A stretch of 64,000 nucleotides of DNA from positions 62,001 through 126,000 of the forward strand of contig NZ_JAILYH010000010.1 of assembly GCF_019793435.1 (NCBI RefSeq), in the 5' to 3' direction. This DNA comes from Rhizobium redzepovicii (GTDB taxonomy: Bacteria > Pseudomonadota > Alphaproteobacteria > Rhizobiales > Rhizobiaceae). This document shows, in pieces, positions 33,563 to 45,167 of the stretch. The position numbers and the translations under genes are program-made. Every line of letters begins with the position of its first letter. The stretch's first letter is position 1. The notes beneath the pieces are model-generated. The model was not told where the DNA came from, made no database searches, and saw nothing but the letters and a program-made list of their open reading frames with translations.

Positions 33563-34726
33563 ATGACCGCTGTCGGAAGCTACTTCAAGATCGGCCCCGC
33601 CCGTCTCTTCGTTCACGCCGCTGTTCTGTTGATCGTCATCGTCTGGCTGATCCCGACGCTCGGCATCTTCGTCAGCGCGCTCCGCGACAAGGACCAGATC
33701 GTCGTATCCGGCTGGTGGACAGCCTTTGTCGGCTCGACGCAGACCGTCGCCGTCCGCCTGGGCACGCCGGACCAACAGCAGCAGGAAGGCGCAACCTATG
33801 TCATCACAGGCAACGTGCTGGAGGGACAGACCGGCCGTTCGGTGAAGGCCTTCGGCAACCGCGTCCAGCAGCCGGCCGCCTTCAAGGCAGGCGAGACCGC
33901 CGATCTCGGCGACGGCGAAAGCCTGCTGATCAACAGCGACGGCAGCTATCGCTACATGAAGAACGCCGCCTTTTCACCCGACGAAAGGCCGCGGCGTATC
34001 TATGCGTCGGTTTCCGCGCCGCCAGAGTTCACGCTGCAGAACTACAACACGGTTCTGCGGGGCGAAGGCATCGGCCAGTCCTTCATCAACTCGCTGACCG
34101 TGACGATCCCGGCAACGATTATCCCGATCCTGATCGCCGCCTTTGCCGCCTATGCGCTGAGCTGGATGGAATTTCCTGGCCGCGCGCTGCTGATTGCGCT
34201 CGTCGTCGGCCTCATTGTCGTGCCGCTGCAGATGTCGCTGATCCCGCTGCTGCGCCTCTATAACGAAATCGGCAACCTGCTCGGCCAGCCGTCCAAGACC
34301 TATCCCGGCATTTGGCTCGCCCACACCGCCTTCGGCATGCCGCTCGCCATTTATCTCCTGCGGGCTTATATCGCCGGCCTGCCGAAGGAGATCATCGAAT
34401 CCGCCCGCGTCGACGGCGCCAGCGACTTCGAGATCTTCACCCGCATCGTATTGCCTTTGTCCTTCCCGGCACTCGCCTCCTTCGCCATCTTCCAGTTCCT
34501 GTGGGTGTGGAACGACCTGCTCGTCGCTATGGTCTTCCTCGGCACCGACAAGGACCACCTCGTTCTCACAGGCAGCCTGAACGCGCTGCTCGGCTCGCGC
34601 GGCGGCAATTGGGAGATTTTGACGGCCTCGGCCTTCGTCACCATCATCGTGCCGCTGCTCGTCTTCTTCGGGCTGCAGCGTTATCTGGTGCGTGGCCTGC
34701 TGGCGGGTTCGGTCAAGGGAGGCTGA
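33563..34726 (+). CDS. aglG: Alpha-glucoside ABC transporter permease AglG
   Basis: The 387-residue product is a MalG-type permease with coupling loop EIIESARVDGASDFEIFTRI near residues 276-295. Compared with the usual 280-300 residues it has about 100 extra residues between the first and second membrane helices (about residues 45-150, including EGATYVITGNVLEGQTGRSV), predicted to lie in the periplasm. A similarly long AglG is known in Sinorhizobium, so the insertion is a family trait. The gene abuts aglF and is followed by aglA. Confidence 0.93.
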   Translation: MTAVGSYFKIGPARLFVHAAVLLIVIVWLIPTLGIFVSALRDKDQIVVSGWWTAFVGSTQTVAVRLGTPDQQQQEGATYVITGNVLEGQTGRSVKAFGNRVQQPAAFKAGETADLGDGESLLINSDGSYRYMKNAAFSPDERPRRIYASVSAPPEFTLQNYNTVLRGEGIGQSFINSLTVTIPATIIPILIAAFAAYALSWMEFPGRALLIALVVGLIVVPLQMSLIPLLRLYNEIGNLLGQPSKTYPGIWLAHTAFGMPLAIYLLRAYIAGLPKEIIESARVDGASDFEIFTRIVLPLSFPALASFAIFQFLWVWNDLLVAMVFLGTDKDHLVLTGSLNALLGSRGGNWEILTASAFVTIIVPLLVFFGLQRYLVRGLLAGSVKGG

Positions 34727-34760
34727 CAATTTCCAAACGTGACTTCAGACAGGATATTCC

Positions 34761-36413
<1,653 letters not shown>

Positions 36414-36434
36414 GGATCAGCAGGGGAGAGAGAC

Positions 36435-37523
<1,089 letters not shown>

Positions 37524-37561
37524 GAGAGCCATTTTTGGGGTAATAATCCCGAGAATTATAC

Positions 37562-37592
37562 TTGACGGACCGGATTCTTACTTTCTGTTAAA
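37562..37592 (+). promoter_or_regulatory. Possible promoter of the PilZ-like gene
   Basis: TTGACG (37562-37567) is followed 18-19 bases later by TGTTAAA, a loose housekeeping -35/-10 pair, 48 bases before the GTG start at 37640. The -10 is a weak match, so this is tentative. Confidence 0.35.
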
Positions 37593-37639
37593 GATCGGCT
37601 GCTACCTTTTCCCGGTCAATTTATGAGGGGGATAAGCAC

Positions 37640-38053
37640 GTGGCCGCTTCCAATCCGTCACAGCCAAAATCTCATTTCCTGAGTAAGGAAGAATCCTTCA
37701 TGTATGACCGCGAGCAGCGGTTCAAGATGGAGGACACGATGAATGCCGCGCGCATCGAATATACGGAAAAGGGTGTCATGCACGCGGCTTCGCGCCGCTG
37801 CGATATCGTCCGGATCTCGATGAGCAGCGCCACACTCGCGATCCTCACCCAGTTCAACCTGCCGAAGCAGTTCTATCTGGATATTCCGGATGCCCGCATC
37901 ACCAAGGTCGGTTGCATACTGATGAAGGTCAACGCCAACAATACGATCGAAGTCCGCTTCCTGCGTCTGCTGACGCAAAAGGAGCTGAACAAGATCTTCG
38001 TCTACAGCACCCATCCGGCGCATCGCGACTACGTGCTCGATATCCGCGCCTGA
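37640..38053 (+). CDS. PilZ-like domain protein with degenerate motif
   Basis: The 137-residue cytoplasmic product has a central segment, ASRRCDIVRISMSSATLAIL, shaped like the PilZ RxxxR/DxSxxG region of c-di-GMP receptors, but the DxSxxG motif is replaced by RISMSS. It may not bind c-di-GMP. The GTG start at 37640 has a strong GAGGGGG about eight bases ahead. It is a single gene between the agl operon and a bidirectional terminator. Family assignment is moderate. Confidence 0.7.
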   Translation: MAASNPSQPKSHFLSKEESFMYDREQRFKMEDTMNAARIEYTEKGVMHAASRRCDIVRISMSSATLAILTQFNLPKQFYLDIPDARITKVGCILMKVNANNTIEVRFLRLLTQKELNKIFVYSTHPAHRDYVLDIRA

Positions 38054-38071
38054 CGGATAAAGACTGGATAG

Positions 38072-38108
38072 CAAAACCCGCGGGTGCTTCGCGCGCCCGC
38101 GGGTTTTG
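38072..38108. terminator. Bidirectional terminator between the PilZ-like gene and edd
   Basis: CAAAACCCGCGGG (38072-38084) is perfectly inverted at 38096-38108 (CCCGCGGGTTTTG), with an 11-base loop. A-runs and T-runs flank the 13-bp stem, so it can serve both converging genes. Confidence 0.87.
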
Positions 38109-38128
38109 TTTGTCTCCAGCGACCACGC

Positions 38129-39952
38129 TCAGTGGTGGAAGAGCACGCTTGCACCCTGATCCGAAGCGCCGACGGCGCGGCGGAACGGCGCGAAGAGTTC
38201 GCGGCCCATGCCGAATTCATTGTCGGAGAGATCGACGGTCACCGGCTCGCGCTCGGCCAGATCGGCCGCATCGACGAGCAGCTCGAGCGTGCCCTTGATC
38301 GCGTCCAGGCGGATGATGTCGCCGTCGCGGATGCGGGCGATCGGGCCGCCGTCAACCGCCTCAGGCGTCACATGGATCGCCGCCGGCACCTTGCCCGAGG
38401 CCCCCGACATGCGCCCGTCGGTCAACAGCGCCACGCGGAAACCGCGGTCCTGCAGCACGCCGAGCGGCGGCGTCAGCTTGTGCAACTCCGGCATGCCGTT
38501 CGCCTTCGGTCCCTGGAAGCGCACGACGGCGATGAAATCGCGGTTGAGCTTGCCTTCCTTGAAGGCGTCCTGCAGCTCCTGCTGGCTGTGGAAGATGATT
38601 GCCGGCGCCTCGATGATGTGGCGCTCCGGCTTGACGGCTGAAATCTTGATGACCGCCTTGCCGAGATTGCCACGCAGCATCTTCAGCCCGCCATTGGCCT
38701 GGAACGGCGTTTCGATGCTGGAGAGAACCTTCGGATCATGGCTCTTCTCCGGCGACGGCTCACGCAGGACGGTGCCGTTTTCGCCGAGCCGGGCATCGAC
38801 CGTATAGGCTTCGAGACCCTGGCCGAAGACGGTGCGCACGTCGTCATGCACCAGGCCGTGCTTCAGCAGTTGCTTGATCAGGAAGCCCATGCCGCCGGCC
38901 GCCTGGAAATGGTTCACGTCGGCAAGCCCGTTTGGATAGACGCGGGCAAGCAGCGGCACCACTTCCGAAAGCTCGGCGATGTCCTGCCAGGTGAGCTGAA
39001 TGCCGGCCGCGCGCGCCATGGCGACGAGGTGCAGCGTATGATTGGTCGAGCCGCCGGTCGCATGCAGGCCGACGACGCCGTTGACGACCGAGCGCTCGTC
39101 GATCATCTCGCCGGCCGGGGTGAATTCATTGCCGAGCGCGGTGATAGCCAACGCCCGCTTGGCGGCTTCGCGCGTCAGCGCTTCGCGCAGCGGCGTGCCG
39201 GGATTGATGAAGGAGGAGCCCGGCAGGTGGAATCCCATGATCTCCATCAGCATCTGGTTAGAATTGGCGGTGCCGTAGAAGGTGCAAGTGCCGGGGCCGT
39301 GGTACGACTTCGATTCAGCCTCCAGCAGCTCGGCGCGACCGACTTTGCCCTCGGCGAAGAGCTGGCGTACGCGCGACTTTTCGTCGTTCGGCAGGCCTGT
39401 CGTCATCGGACCGGCCGGAACGAAGATCGACGGCAGGTGCCCGAAGGACAAGGCTGCGATGACGAGGCCCGGCACGATCTTGTCGCAGACGCCGAGGAAG
39501 AGGGCGGCATCGAACATGTTGTGCGACAGGCCGACGCCCGCCGACATGGCGATCAGATCGCGCGAGAAGAGCGAAAGCTCCATGCCCGGCTGCCCCTGAG
39601 TGACGCCGTCGCACATCGCCGGCACGCCGCCCGCCACCTGCGCCACGCCGCCTGCCTCTGCGGCCGCCTCGCGGATGATCGCCGGATAGGTCTCGAACGG
39701 CTGGTGGGCCGAGAGCATGTCGTTATAGGCGGTGATGATGCCGAGATTGGGGATGTGGTCGCCGGCGAGCGCATCCTTATCGGCGGGGGAACAGACCGCA
39801 AAGCCGTGAGCCAGGTTGGCGCAGCCGAGCACCGAGCGCTGGACGCCCTTGGAAGCGGCGGCGCGCAGGCGCTCCAGATACCGCTCGCGGGTTGGTTTCG
39901 AGCGTTCGACAATGCGATCGGTGATCGCAGAAATGCGTGCGTGAGAGGACAT
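38129..39952 (-). CDS. edd: 6-phosphogluconate dehydratase Edd
   Basis: The 607-residue product belongs to the IlvD/Edd iron-sulfur dehydratase family and converts 6-phosphogluconate to KDPG in the Entner-Doudoroff pathway. Family segments include GVPAMCDGVTQGQPGMELSL, LGVCDKIVPGL with a cluster Cys, and RVALLTDGRMSGASGKVPA near the C-terminus. The start at 39952 follows AGGG by seven bases; the open frame extends further to 40168 without coding character. It is last in the zwf-pgl-edd operon, which lacks eda. Confidence 0.96.
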   Translation of the reverse strand: MSSHARISAITDRIVERSKPTRERYLERLRAAASKGVQRSVLGCANLAHGFAVCSPADKDALAGDHIPNLGIITAYNDMLSAHQPFETYPAIIREAAAEAGGVAQVAGGVPAMCDGVTQGQPGMELSLFSRDLIAMSAGVGLSHNMFDAALFLGVCDKIVPGLVIAALSFGHLPSIFVPAGPMTTGLPNDEKSRVRQLFAEGKVGRAELLEAESKSYHGPGTCTFYGTANSNQMLMEIMGFHLPGSSFINPGTPLREALTREAAKRALAITALGNEFTPAGEMIDERSVVNGVVGLHATGGSTNHTLHLVAMARAAGIQLTWQDIAELSEVVPLLARVYPNGLADVNHFQAAGGMGFLIKQLLKHGLVHDDVRTVFGQGLEAYTVDARLGENGTVLREPSPEKSHDPKVLSSIETPFQANGGLKMLRGNLGKAVIKISAVKPERHIIEAPAIIFHSQQELQDAFKEGKLNRDFIAVVRFQGPKANGMPELHKLTPPLGVLQDRGFRVALLTDGRMSGASGKVPAAIHVTPEAVDGGPIARIRDGDIIRLDAIKGTLELLVDAADLAEREPVTVDLSDNEFGMGRELFAPFRRAVGASDQGASVLFHH

Positions 39953-40019
39953 GGAAGATCCCTGCCTTGTTCTGGTTCGTCTCAATGTGTTCGCCGGCTC
40001 CGGCGGCTGTGAGGCCGTA

Positions 40020-40718
40020 TCAGGGAGCCCAGTAGATCTCGACCGGGGAAGTGGCCCGGCGCAGAATGGCGCGGATCGGCATGTCTGCCTCCTCACCGCT
40101 GCCTTCTGCCTTGGCGAGAACGTCTTTTTTGCCTTCGCCCTCAATATGGAGAACCAGGAGTGCGGCATCCTGAAGACTGGAGAAGGTAAAGGTCAGCCGC
40201 GGCTCGCCGGCCCCCTCCGCTTCCATGGTGATGACGCCGCGCGGCGTCGATGCGTCGAGCGCCGTGGCAAGATTGCTGCCGCCGGGAAAGAACGAGGCGG
40301 TGTGGCCGTCGCCGCCCATGCCGAGGATGACGACATCGAAGGGAATGCCGATTTCGGCGCTCTTTTCCGTCGCAAGCCGCGCGGCTTCCTCGACGGCGGC
40401 GGCCGGCTGGTAAAGTGGCACGAAACGCGCCGACTTCGCCTTGTTCTGCAAGAGATTGGCATCGACCAGCATATGGTTCGAGCGCGCATTGTCGGCCGGC
40501 ACGAAACGTTCGTCGACAAGCGTGATCGTCACCTTGTCCCAGGCGATGTCGCGCGTCGACAGCACCTGGAAGAAGGCCTTCGGGGTCGAGCCGCCGGAAA
40601 CGGCGATGGACGCCGTTCCGCGGGCTGAGATCGCCGCCGAAAGCGTATCGGCAACCTTGTCGGCGAGGCTGCCGGCGAGATCTGCGGGGCTGGCGAAGGA
40701 ATGCAGGGTCGATGCCAT
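40020..40718 (-). CDS. pgl: 6-phosphogluconolactonase Pgl
   Basis: The 232-residue product (MASTLHSFASPADLAGSLAD; ATG at 40718 behind AAGGGGAAACCG) is a DevB-type lactonase. Motifs are ISVSGG-like AVSGGSTPKAFFQVL, TLVDERFVPADNARSNHMLV and ILGMGGDGHTASFFPG. It hydrolyses 6-phosphogluconolactone made by Zwf. Ten bases separate the zwf stop from its start, so the genes are cotranscribed. Confidence 0.95.
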   Translation of the reverse strand: MASTLHSFASPADLAGSLADKVADTLSAAISARGTASIAVSGGSTPKAFFQVLSTRDIAWDKVTITLVDERFVPADNARSNHMLVDANLLQNKAKSARFVPLYQPAAAVEEAARLATEKSAEIGIPFDVVILGMGGDGHTASFFPGGSNLATALDASTPRGVITMEAEGAGEPRLTFTFSSLQDAALLVLHIEGEGKKDVLAKAEGSGEEADMPIRAILRRATSPVEIYWAP

Positions 40719-40728
40719 CGGTTTCCCC

Positions 40729-42204
40729 TTAGATATCGTCATGCCAGGTGCGGCCGTCGCGCTCGATCAGCGCAATGGCCTGGCTCGGGCCCCAGGTGCC
40801 GGCGGTATAGCCCTGCACCTGCTGGCCGGTGGTTTCCCAACCTTTCAGGATCGGATCCACCCATTTCCATGCGGCTTCGACTTCGTCGCGGCGCATGAAC
40901 AGGGTCTGGTTAGAGCGGATCACGTCCATCAGCAGGCGCTCGTAGGCGTCGGGGTTGCGGACGTTGAAGGCCTGGGCGAAGCTCATGTCGAGCGAGACGT
41001 TGCGCAGGCGCATGCCGCCAGGCCCCGGATCCTTGATCATCAGCGACTGCTTGACGCCCTCATCCGGCTGCAGCCGGATGATCAGCTGGTTGGCGACGAT
41101 ACGCCCGGCTGCCTGGTCGAAGATCGCATGCGGGATTGGCTTGAAGGTGATGACGATCTCGGACATGCGTCCGGTCAGGCGCTTGCCGGTGCGGATATAG
41201 AAGGGAACGCCGGCCCAGCGCCAGTTGTTGATCTCCGCCTTGATGGCGACGAAGGTCTCGGTGTTGGAGACGCCGCCTTCGAGCTCTTCGAGATAGCCCT
41301 TGACCGGGCCGCTGCCCGAGGCGCCGGCGCGATACTGGCCGCGGACCGTCGCCTGCTCGACATTGGAGGCATTGAGCGGCTTCAGCGCGCGCAGCACCTT
41401 CAGCTTCTCGTCGCGGACGGCTTCCGAATCCATCGAAGAGGGCACTTCCATCGCCGTCAGGCAAAGCAGCTGCAGAATGTGGTTCTGCACCATGTCGCGG
41501 AGCGCGCCGGCCGTATCGTAATAGCCGGCGCGGCCTTCGAGGCCGACCGCTTCAGCCACCGTGATCTGCACGTGATCGATATAGTTGGCGTTCCACAGCG
41601 GCTCATAGAGCGCGTTGGCGAAGCGCAGCGCCATCAGGTTCTGCACCGTCTCCTTGCCGAGATAGTGATCGATGCGGAAGATCTGTTCTTCCTTGAAGGC
41701 GCGGCCGATCGTGTCGTTGAGCTGCAGTGCCGAGGCGAGGTCGCGACCGATCGGCTTCTCGACGACGATGCGGGTCGACTTGGTGATCAGCTTGTGGTCG
41801 TGGATCTTCTGCGAAATATCCCCGAAGATGCCGGGCGCGACCGCGAGGTAGAAGGCGCGCACGCGCTCCTTGCCTTCGTCGAGCAGCTTCTTCAGCTGGT
41901 CCCAGCCGGTGTCCGTGCGGGCGTCGACCGAGACGTAGTAGAGGCGGGCGCAGAACTTCTCCACCTCAGCTTCGTCATATTCGCCCTTCTTCAGGTGCTC
42001 GTTCAACGCATCCTTGGCGAATTTGCGGTATTCCTCATGGGAAAGCGGGCTGCGCGAAGCGCCGATCACCCGGGTCGGTTCGGAGAACTGGCCCTCGATC
42101 TGGCGATGGTAGAGCGCGGGCAGAAGCTTGCGTTCGGCAAGGTCGCCGCTGCCGCCGAAGACGACGTAATCAAAAGGCTCAACGGGAATAATCTGGCTGC
42201 TCAT
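40729..42204 (-). CDS. zwf: Glucose-6-phosphate 1-dehydrogenase Zwf
   Basis: The 491-residue product oxidises glucose-6-phosphate with NADP. It has the nucleotide-binding GGSGDLAERKLLPALY near residue 17 and the active-site motif RIDHYLGKETVQNL near residue 180. It heads the operon leading to pgl and edd, which routes glucose into the Entner-Doudoroff pathway, the main sugar route in rhizobia. The ATG at 42204 (MSSQIIPVEPF) is preferred over an upstream in-frame codon because GAGAG lies nearby. Confidence 0.97.
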   Translation of the reverse strand: MSSQIIPVEPFDYVVFGGSGDLAERKLLPALYHRQIEGQFSEPTRVIGASRSPLSHEEYRKFAKDALNEHLKKGEYDEAEVEKFCARLYYVSVDARTDTGWDQLKKLLDEGKERVRAFYLAVAPGIFGDISQKIHDHKLITKSTRIVVEKPIGRDLASALQLNDTIGRAFKEEQIFRIDHYLGKETVQNLMALRFANALYEPLWNANYIDHVQITVAEAVGLEGRAGYYDTAGALRDMVQNHILQLLCLTAMEVPSSMDSEAVRDEKLKVLRALKPLNASNVEQATVRGQYRAGASGSGPVKGYLEELEGGVSNTETFVAIKAEINNWRWAGVPFYIRTGKRLTGRMSEIVITFKPIPHAIFDQAAGRIVANQLIIRLQPDEGVKQSLMIKDPGPGGMRLRNVSLDMSFAQAFNVRNPDAYERLLMDVIRSNQTLFMRRDEVEAAWKWVDPILKGWETTGQQVQGYTAGTWGPSQAIALIERDGRTWHDDI

Positions 42205-42240
42205 GAGCTTGTCTCTCAATCAGGCTGGTTGGCGGCCCTT

Positions 42241-42262
42241 TTAATCTAATCGATTTAAAAAA
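42241..42262. promoter_or_regulatory. AT-rich inverted repeat upstream of zwf
   Basis: TTTTAATC (42241-42248) and GATTTAAAA (42254-42262) form an imperfect palindrome, 36 bases upstream of the zwf start. Its place and form suit an operator for a sugar-phosphate-responsive regulator. No known consensus was matched, and no regulator gene is adjacent. Confidence 0.4.
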
Positions 42263-42338
42263 GCCAGTGTGCAGTGCAATGAATCTGTCAGGCACCGGTT
42301 TTAGTGCGAATTTCCGGAAGAGGAAATCCGCAATCAGA

Positions 42339-43634
42339 CTAAAACTTGTCGCGAAGCGCAAACCACGACAAGGCGAGGAAAAGCAGCGGCGCCCGCATTC
42401 TGGGCCCGCCGGGAAAGGCGGGAATATCGAGCGACGCGAAGAGATCGAGATCGCCGGCTTTTCCAAGCACTGTTTCCGCGTAGAGCTTGCCACAGTAGTT
42501 TGACAGCATGACGCCATGGCCGGAATAACCGCCGATCGAGGTGACGCCGGGCATCACCTCGCGCACGAACAGCTGGCGCGGCATGGTGATGCCGACAGTG
42601 CCGCCCCAGGCGTGGGTGATCTCGATGTCTTTCAGCTCAGGATAGATCTCGGCGATCTGCCGGCGGATATGCTGCGAAATGTCCCGCGGATTGTCTGCAG
42701 TATAGGCCTCGCGCCCGCCAAACAGCAGCCGGCCTTCGAATCGGCGGAAGTAACGCACGACGAAGCGCGAATCGGCCACAGCCTCGCCCCCCGGCAGCAC
42801 GTCGGGATGCCGGTCGAGCGGAGCTGTGGCGCCGATGAAGGAACGGATCGGCATGACATGACTTGCCGTCACCGGCTCCAGATTGCCGATATGGCCGTTG
42901 CAGGCGATCAGGGCGCGGCTGGCGGTGATCGTTCCCTTGTCCGTTTCGATCGTCACCTTGCCGCCGCCCTGGCGGATCGCCTTTGCTTTTGTCATCTCGA
43001 AGATCGCAGCACCGGCGTTGGCTGCGACCCGCGCCAGGCCGATCAATAGCTTCAGCGGATGGATATGGCCGGTGCCGACATCGCGCACGCCGCAATAAAA
43101 ACGCTTGGAGCCGAGCCGCTCCTGCGTTTCCGTCTCGTCCATGAAGCTGATATGCGGATAGCCGTAGCGCTGCGCGGCGATTTCGGCGTTCTCACGAAAG
43201 TCGCGTTCATAGCTCGCCTTGTGCGCGACGTTGAGCTGGCCGGGCACATAATCGATCTCGATCTGATGCTCCCTGGCGAAATCGAGGAGATGGCGCTTGG
43301 CCGCCTCGGCAAGATCGAACAGCGCCTTCGAGCGCTCGTAGCCGATCTTCTCCTCGAGCTCTTCCGGCCACCATCGCTGGCCGGTGCCGAGCTGGCCGCC
43401 ATTGCGCCCGGACGCCCCGTCGCCGAAGCGGCAGGCCTCGATCAGCACCACGGAGACGCCCGATTTGGCCAGATTGTAGGCGGCCTGCAGGCCGGTATAG
43501 CCGCCGCCGATGATGGCGACATCACATGTTCTCGAGCCGTCGAGAGCGGCATAGCTCGGCCGCTCCCCGACGGTTGCCTGATACCAGGATAGGCCCGGCG
43601 AGATCGGGCTCTGCCACGTCTCCTGCGATGCCAT
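42339..43634 (-). CDS. FAD-dependent oxidoreductase, gamma-glutamylputrescine oxidase-like
   Basis: The 431-residue DAO-family flavoprotein has the dinucleotide-binding motif CDVAIIGGGYTGLQAAYNLA near residue 37, followed by GDGASGRNGGQLGTG, typical of PuuB/OrdL enzymes that oxidise gamma-glutamylputrescine. It starts nine bases after the end of a glutamine synthetase-like gene, the same pairing as puuA-puuB. Substrate is inferred; other amine oxidations are possible. Confidence 0.85.
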   Translation of the reverse strand: MASQETWQSPISPGLSWYQATVGERPSYAALDGSRTCDVAIIGGGYTGLQAAYNLAKSGVSVVLIEACRFGDGASGRNGGQLGTGQRWWPEELEEKIGYERSKALFDLAEAAKRHLLDFAREHQIEIDYVPGQLNVAHKASYERDFRENAEIAAQRYGYPHISFMDETETQERLGSKRFYCGVRDVGTGHIHPLKLLIGLARVAANAGAAIFEMTKAKAIRQGGGKVTIETDKGTITASRALIACNGHIGNLEPVTASHVMPIRSFIGATAPLDRHPDVLPGGEAVADSRFVVRYFRRFEGRLLFGGREAYTADNPRDISQHIRRQIAEIYPELKDIEITHAWGGTVGITMPRQLFVREVMPGVTSIGGYSGHGVMLSNYCGKLYAETVLGKAGDLDLFASLDIPAFPGGPRMRAPLLFLALSWFALRDKF

Positions 43635-43643
43635 GGCGCTGCC

Positions 43644-45080
43644 TCACACGTTGAGCAGAAGGAATTCCCGCTCCCAGGGGCTGATCACCTGCATGAAGGT
43701 CTCGAACTCGCCGCGCTTGACGCCGGCGTAGAGACCGATGAACTGTTTGCCGAAAATCTCCTCGAAAGCCGGCTCGTCCTCGAGCAGCGCCACGGCTTCC
43801 AACAGGCCCCGCGGCAGGTCGATCGAGCCTTCATTGGCCGAATCCTCGGTCGGCGCCGTCGGCTCGATCTGCTTCATGATGCCGAGCAGGCCGGCGGCAA
43901 GCGAGGCTGCAAGCGCCAGATAAGGATTGGCGTCCGAGCTCGGCAGCCGGTTTTCGACGCGCCTGGCCTGCGGATCGGATACCGGAACGCGGAAGGCCGT
44001 CGTCCGGTTGTCGTAACCCCAGGCATTGTTGACCGGGCAGGACATATCAGGCTGCAGGCGCCGGTAGGAATTCACATAGGGCGCCAGCATCGCCATCGCG
44101 CTCGGCACGAATTTCTGCATGCCGCCGATGAAATGGAAGAATTCCTTCGAGGCCGATCCGTCCGCATTAGAGAAGACGTTCTTGCCCGTCTCGATATTGA
44201 CCACCGACTGATGGATATGCATCGCCGAACCCGGCTGGGCCTGCATCGGCTTGGCCATGAAGGTCGCATAGATGTCGTGCTTCAGCGCCGCCTCGCGAAT
44301 CGTGCGTTTGAACAGGAACACCTGGTCGGCAAGTTCGATCGGATTGCCGTGGCGCAGGTTGATCTCGAGCTGCGCCGGTCCCTCTTCGTGGATCAGCGTA
44401 TCTATCTCGAGGCCCTGTTTCTCCGAGAAATGGTAGATGTCGTCGATCAGTTCGTCGAATTCGTTGATCCCGGCAATCGAATAGCCTTGGCCGCCGAGGA
44501 TCGAGCGGCCGGACCGGCCCTTGGGCGGGTGCAGCGGATAGTCGGGGTCGTCATTCTTGGCGACCAGGTAGAATTCGATCTCCGGCGCCACGATCGGCTT
44601 CCAGCCGCGGTCGTGATAGAGGCTCAGGATGCGTTTCAGCACGTTGCGCGGCGTATAGGGCACTTCGCCGCCGTCGGAATCGACGATGTCGCAGATCACC
44701 TGTGCCGTCGGGTCGGTCTCCCAGGGCACGACCGAAAGCGTGGAAAGATCGGGCATCAGCTTCAGATCGCTGTCGCGCGGCTCGTAGCGGAAGCTTTCGG
44801 TCTCCTCCGGATACTCGCCCGAAATCGTGTGCCGGTAGATCGCCGACGGCAACGCCAGCGAGGTGTTCGAGGTGAATTTCGAGCTCGGCATCATCTTGCC
44901 GCGCGGAACGCCGGCAAGGTCCGGCGTGATGCATTCGATGTCTTCGATGCCCCTGTCCCTCAGCCACCGCGCTGCTTCCTTCCAGTTCGCAACGCCGCGC
45001 AGAGACCCGGGGTCCGGGGGAGTTTTCTTCGAGGCGGGCACGTTTCTGGCAGGCTTCAGCGTCGTCTTTTTTGGGGACAT
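43644..45080 (-). CDS. Glutamine synthetase family protein, gamma-glutamylpolyamine synthetase-like
   Basis: The 478-residue product has the GS catalytic core: VAPEIEFYLVAKND, GPAQLEINLRHGNPIELADQ, PGSAMHIHQSVVN and NRTTAFRVPVSDPQARRVENRLPSSDANPY in sections. It also has the N-terminal beta-grasp region. The sequence resembles PuuA-type gamma-glutamylputrescine synthetases rather than GlnA: the adenylylation-site tail of GlnA is not seen. It precedes an FAD oxidoreductase by nine bases. Together they suggest a gamma-glutamylated route for putrescine breakdown. Confidence 0.88.
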   Translation of the reverse strand: MSPKKTTLKPARNVPASKKTPPDPGSLRGVANWKEAARWLRDRGIEDIECITPDLAGVPRGKMMPSSKFTSNTSLALPSAIYRHTISGEYPEETESFRYEPRDSDLKLMPDLSTLSVVPWETDPTAQVICDIVDSDGGEVPYTPRNVLKRILSLYHDRGWKPIVAPEIEFYLVAKNDDPDYPLHPPKGRSGRSILGGQGYSIAGINEFDELIDDIYHFSEKQGLEIDTLIHEEGPAQLEINLRHGNPIELADQVFLFKRTIREAALKHDIYATFMAKPMQAQPGSAMHIHQSVVNIETGKNVFSNADGSASKEFFHFIGGMQKFVPSAMAMLAPYVNSYRRLQPDMSCPVNNAWGYDNRTTAFRVPVSDPQARRVENRLPSSDANPYLALAASLAAGLLGIMKQIEPTAPTEDSANEGSIDLPRGLLEAVALLEDEPAFEEIFGKQFIGLYAGVKRGEFETFMQVISPWEREFLLLNV

Positions 45081-45167
45081 GACACACCGGTTTGGTTGAT
45101 CGTGGCGCCATCATAACCGGACTTTGCCAATTGGCGAGAGGTTGAGAACGTTGACTTTCGCCCTTTG

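Noticed and set aside
40441..42249. Open frame of 602 codons opposite zwf and part of pgl
   Set aside because: It runs across two real genes and their junction with no recognisable domain; zwf and pgl motifs on the reverse strand are complete.
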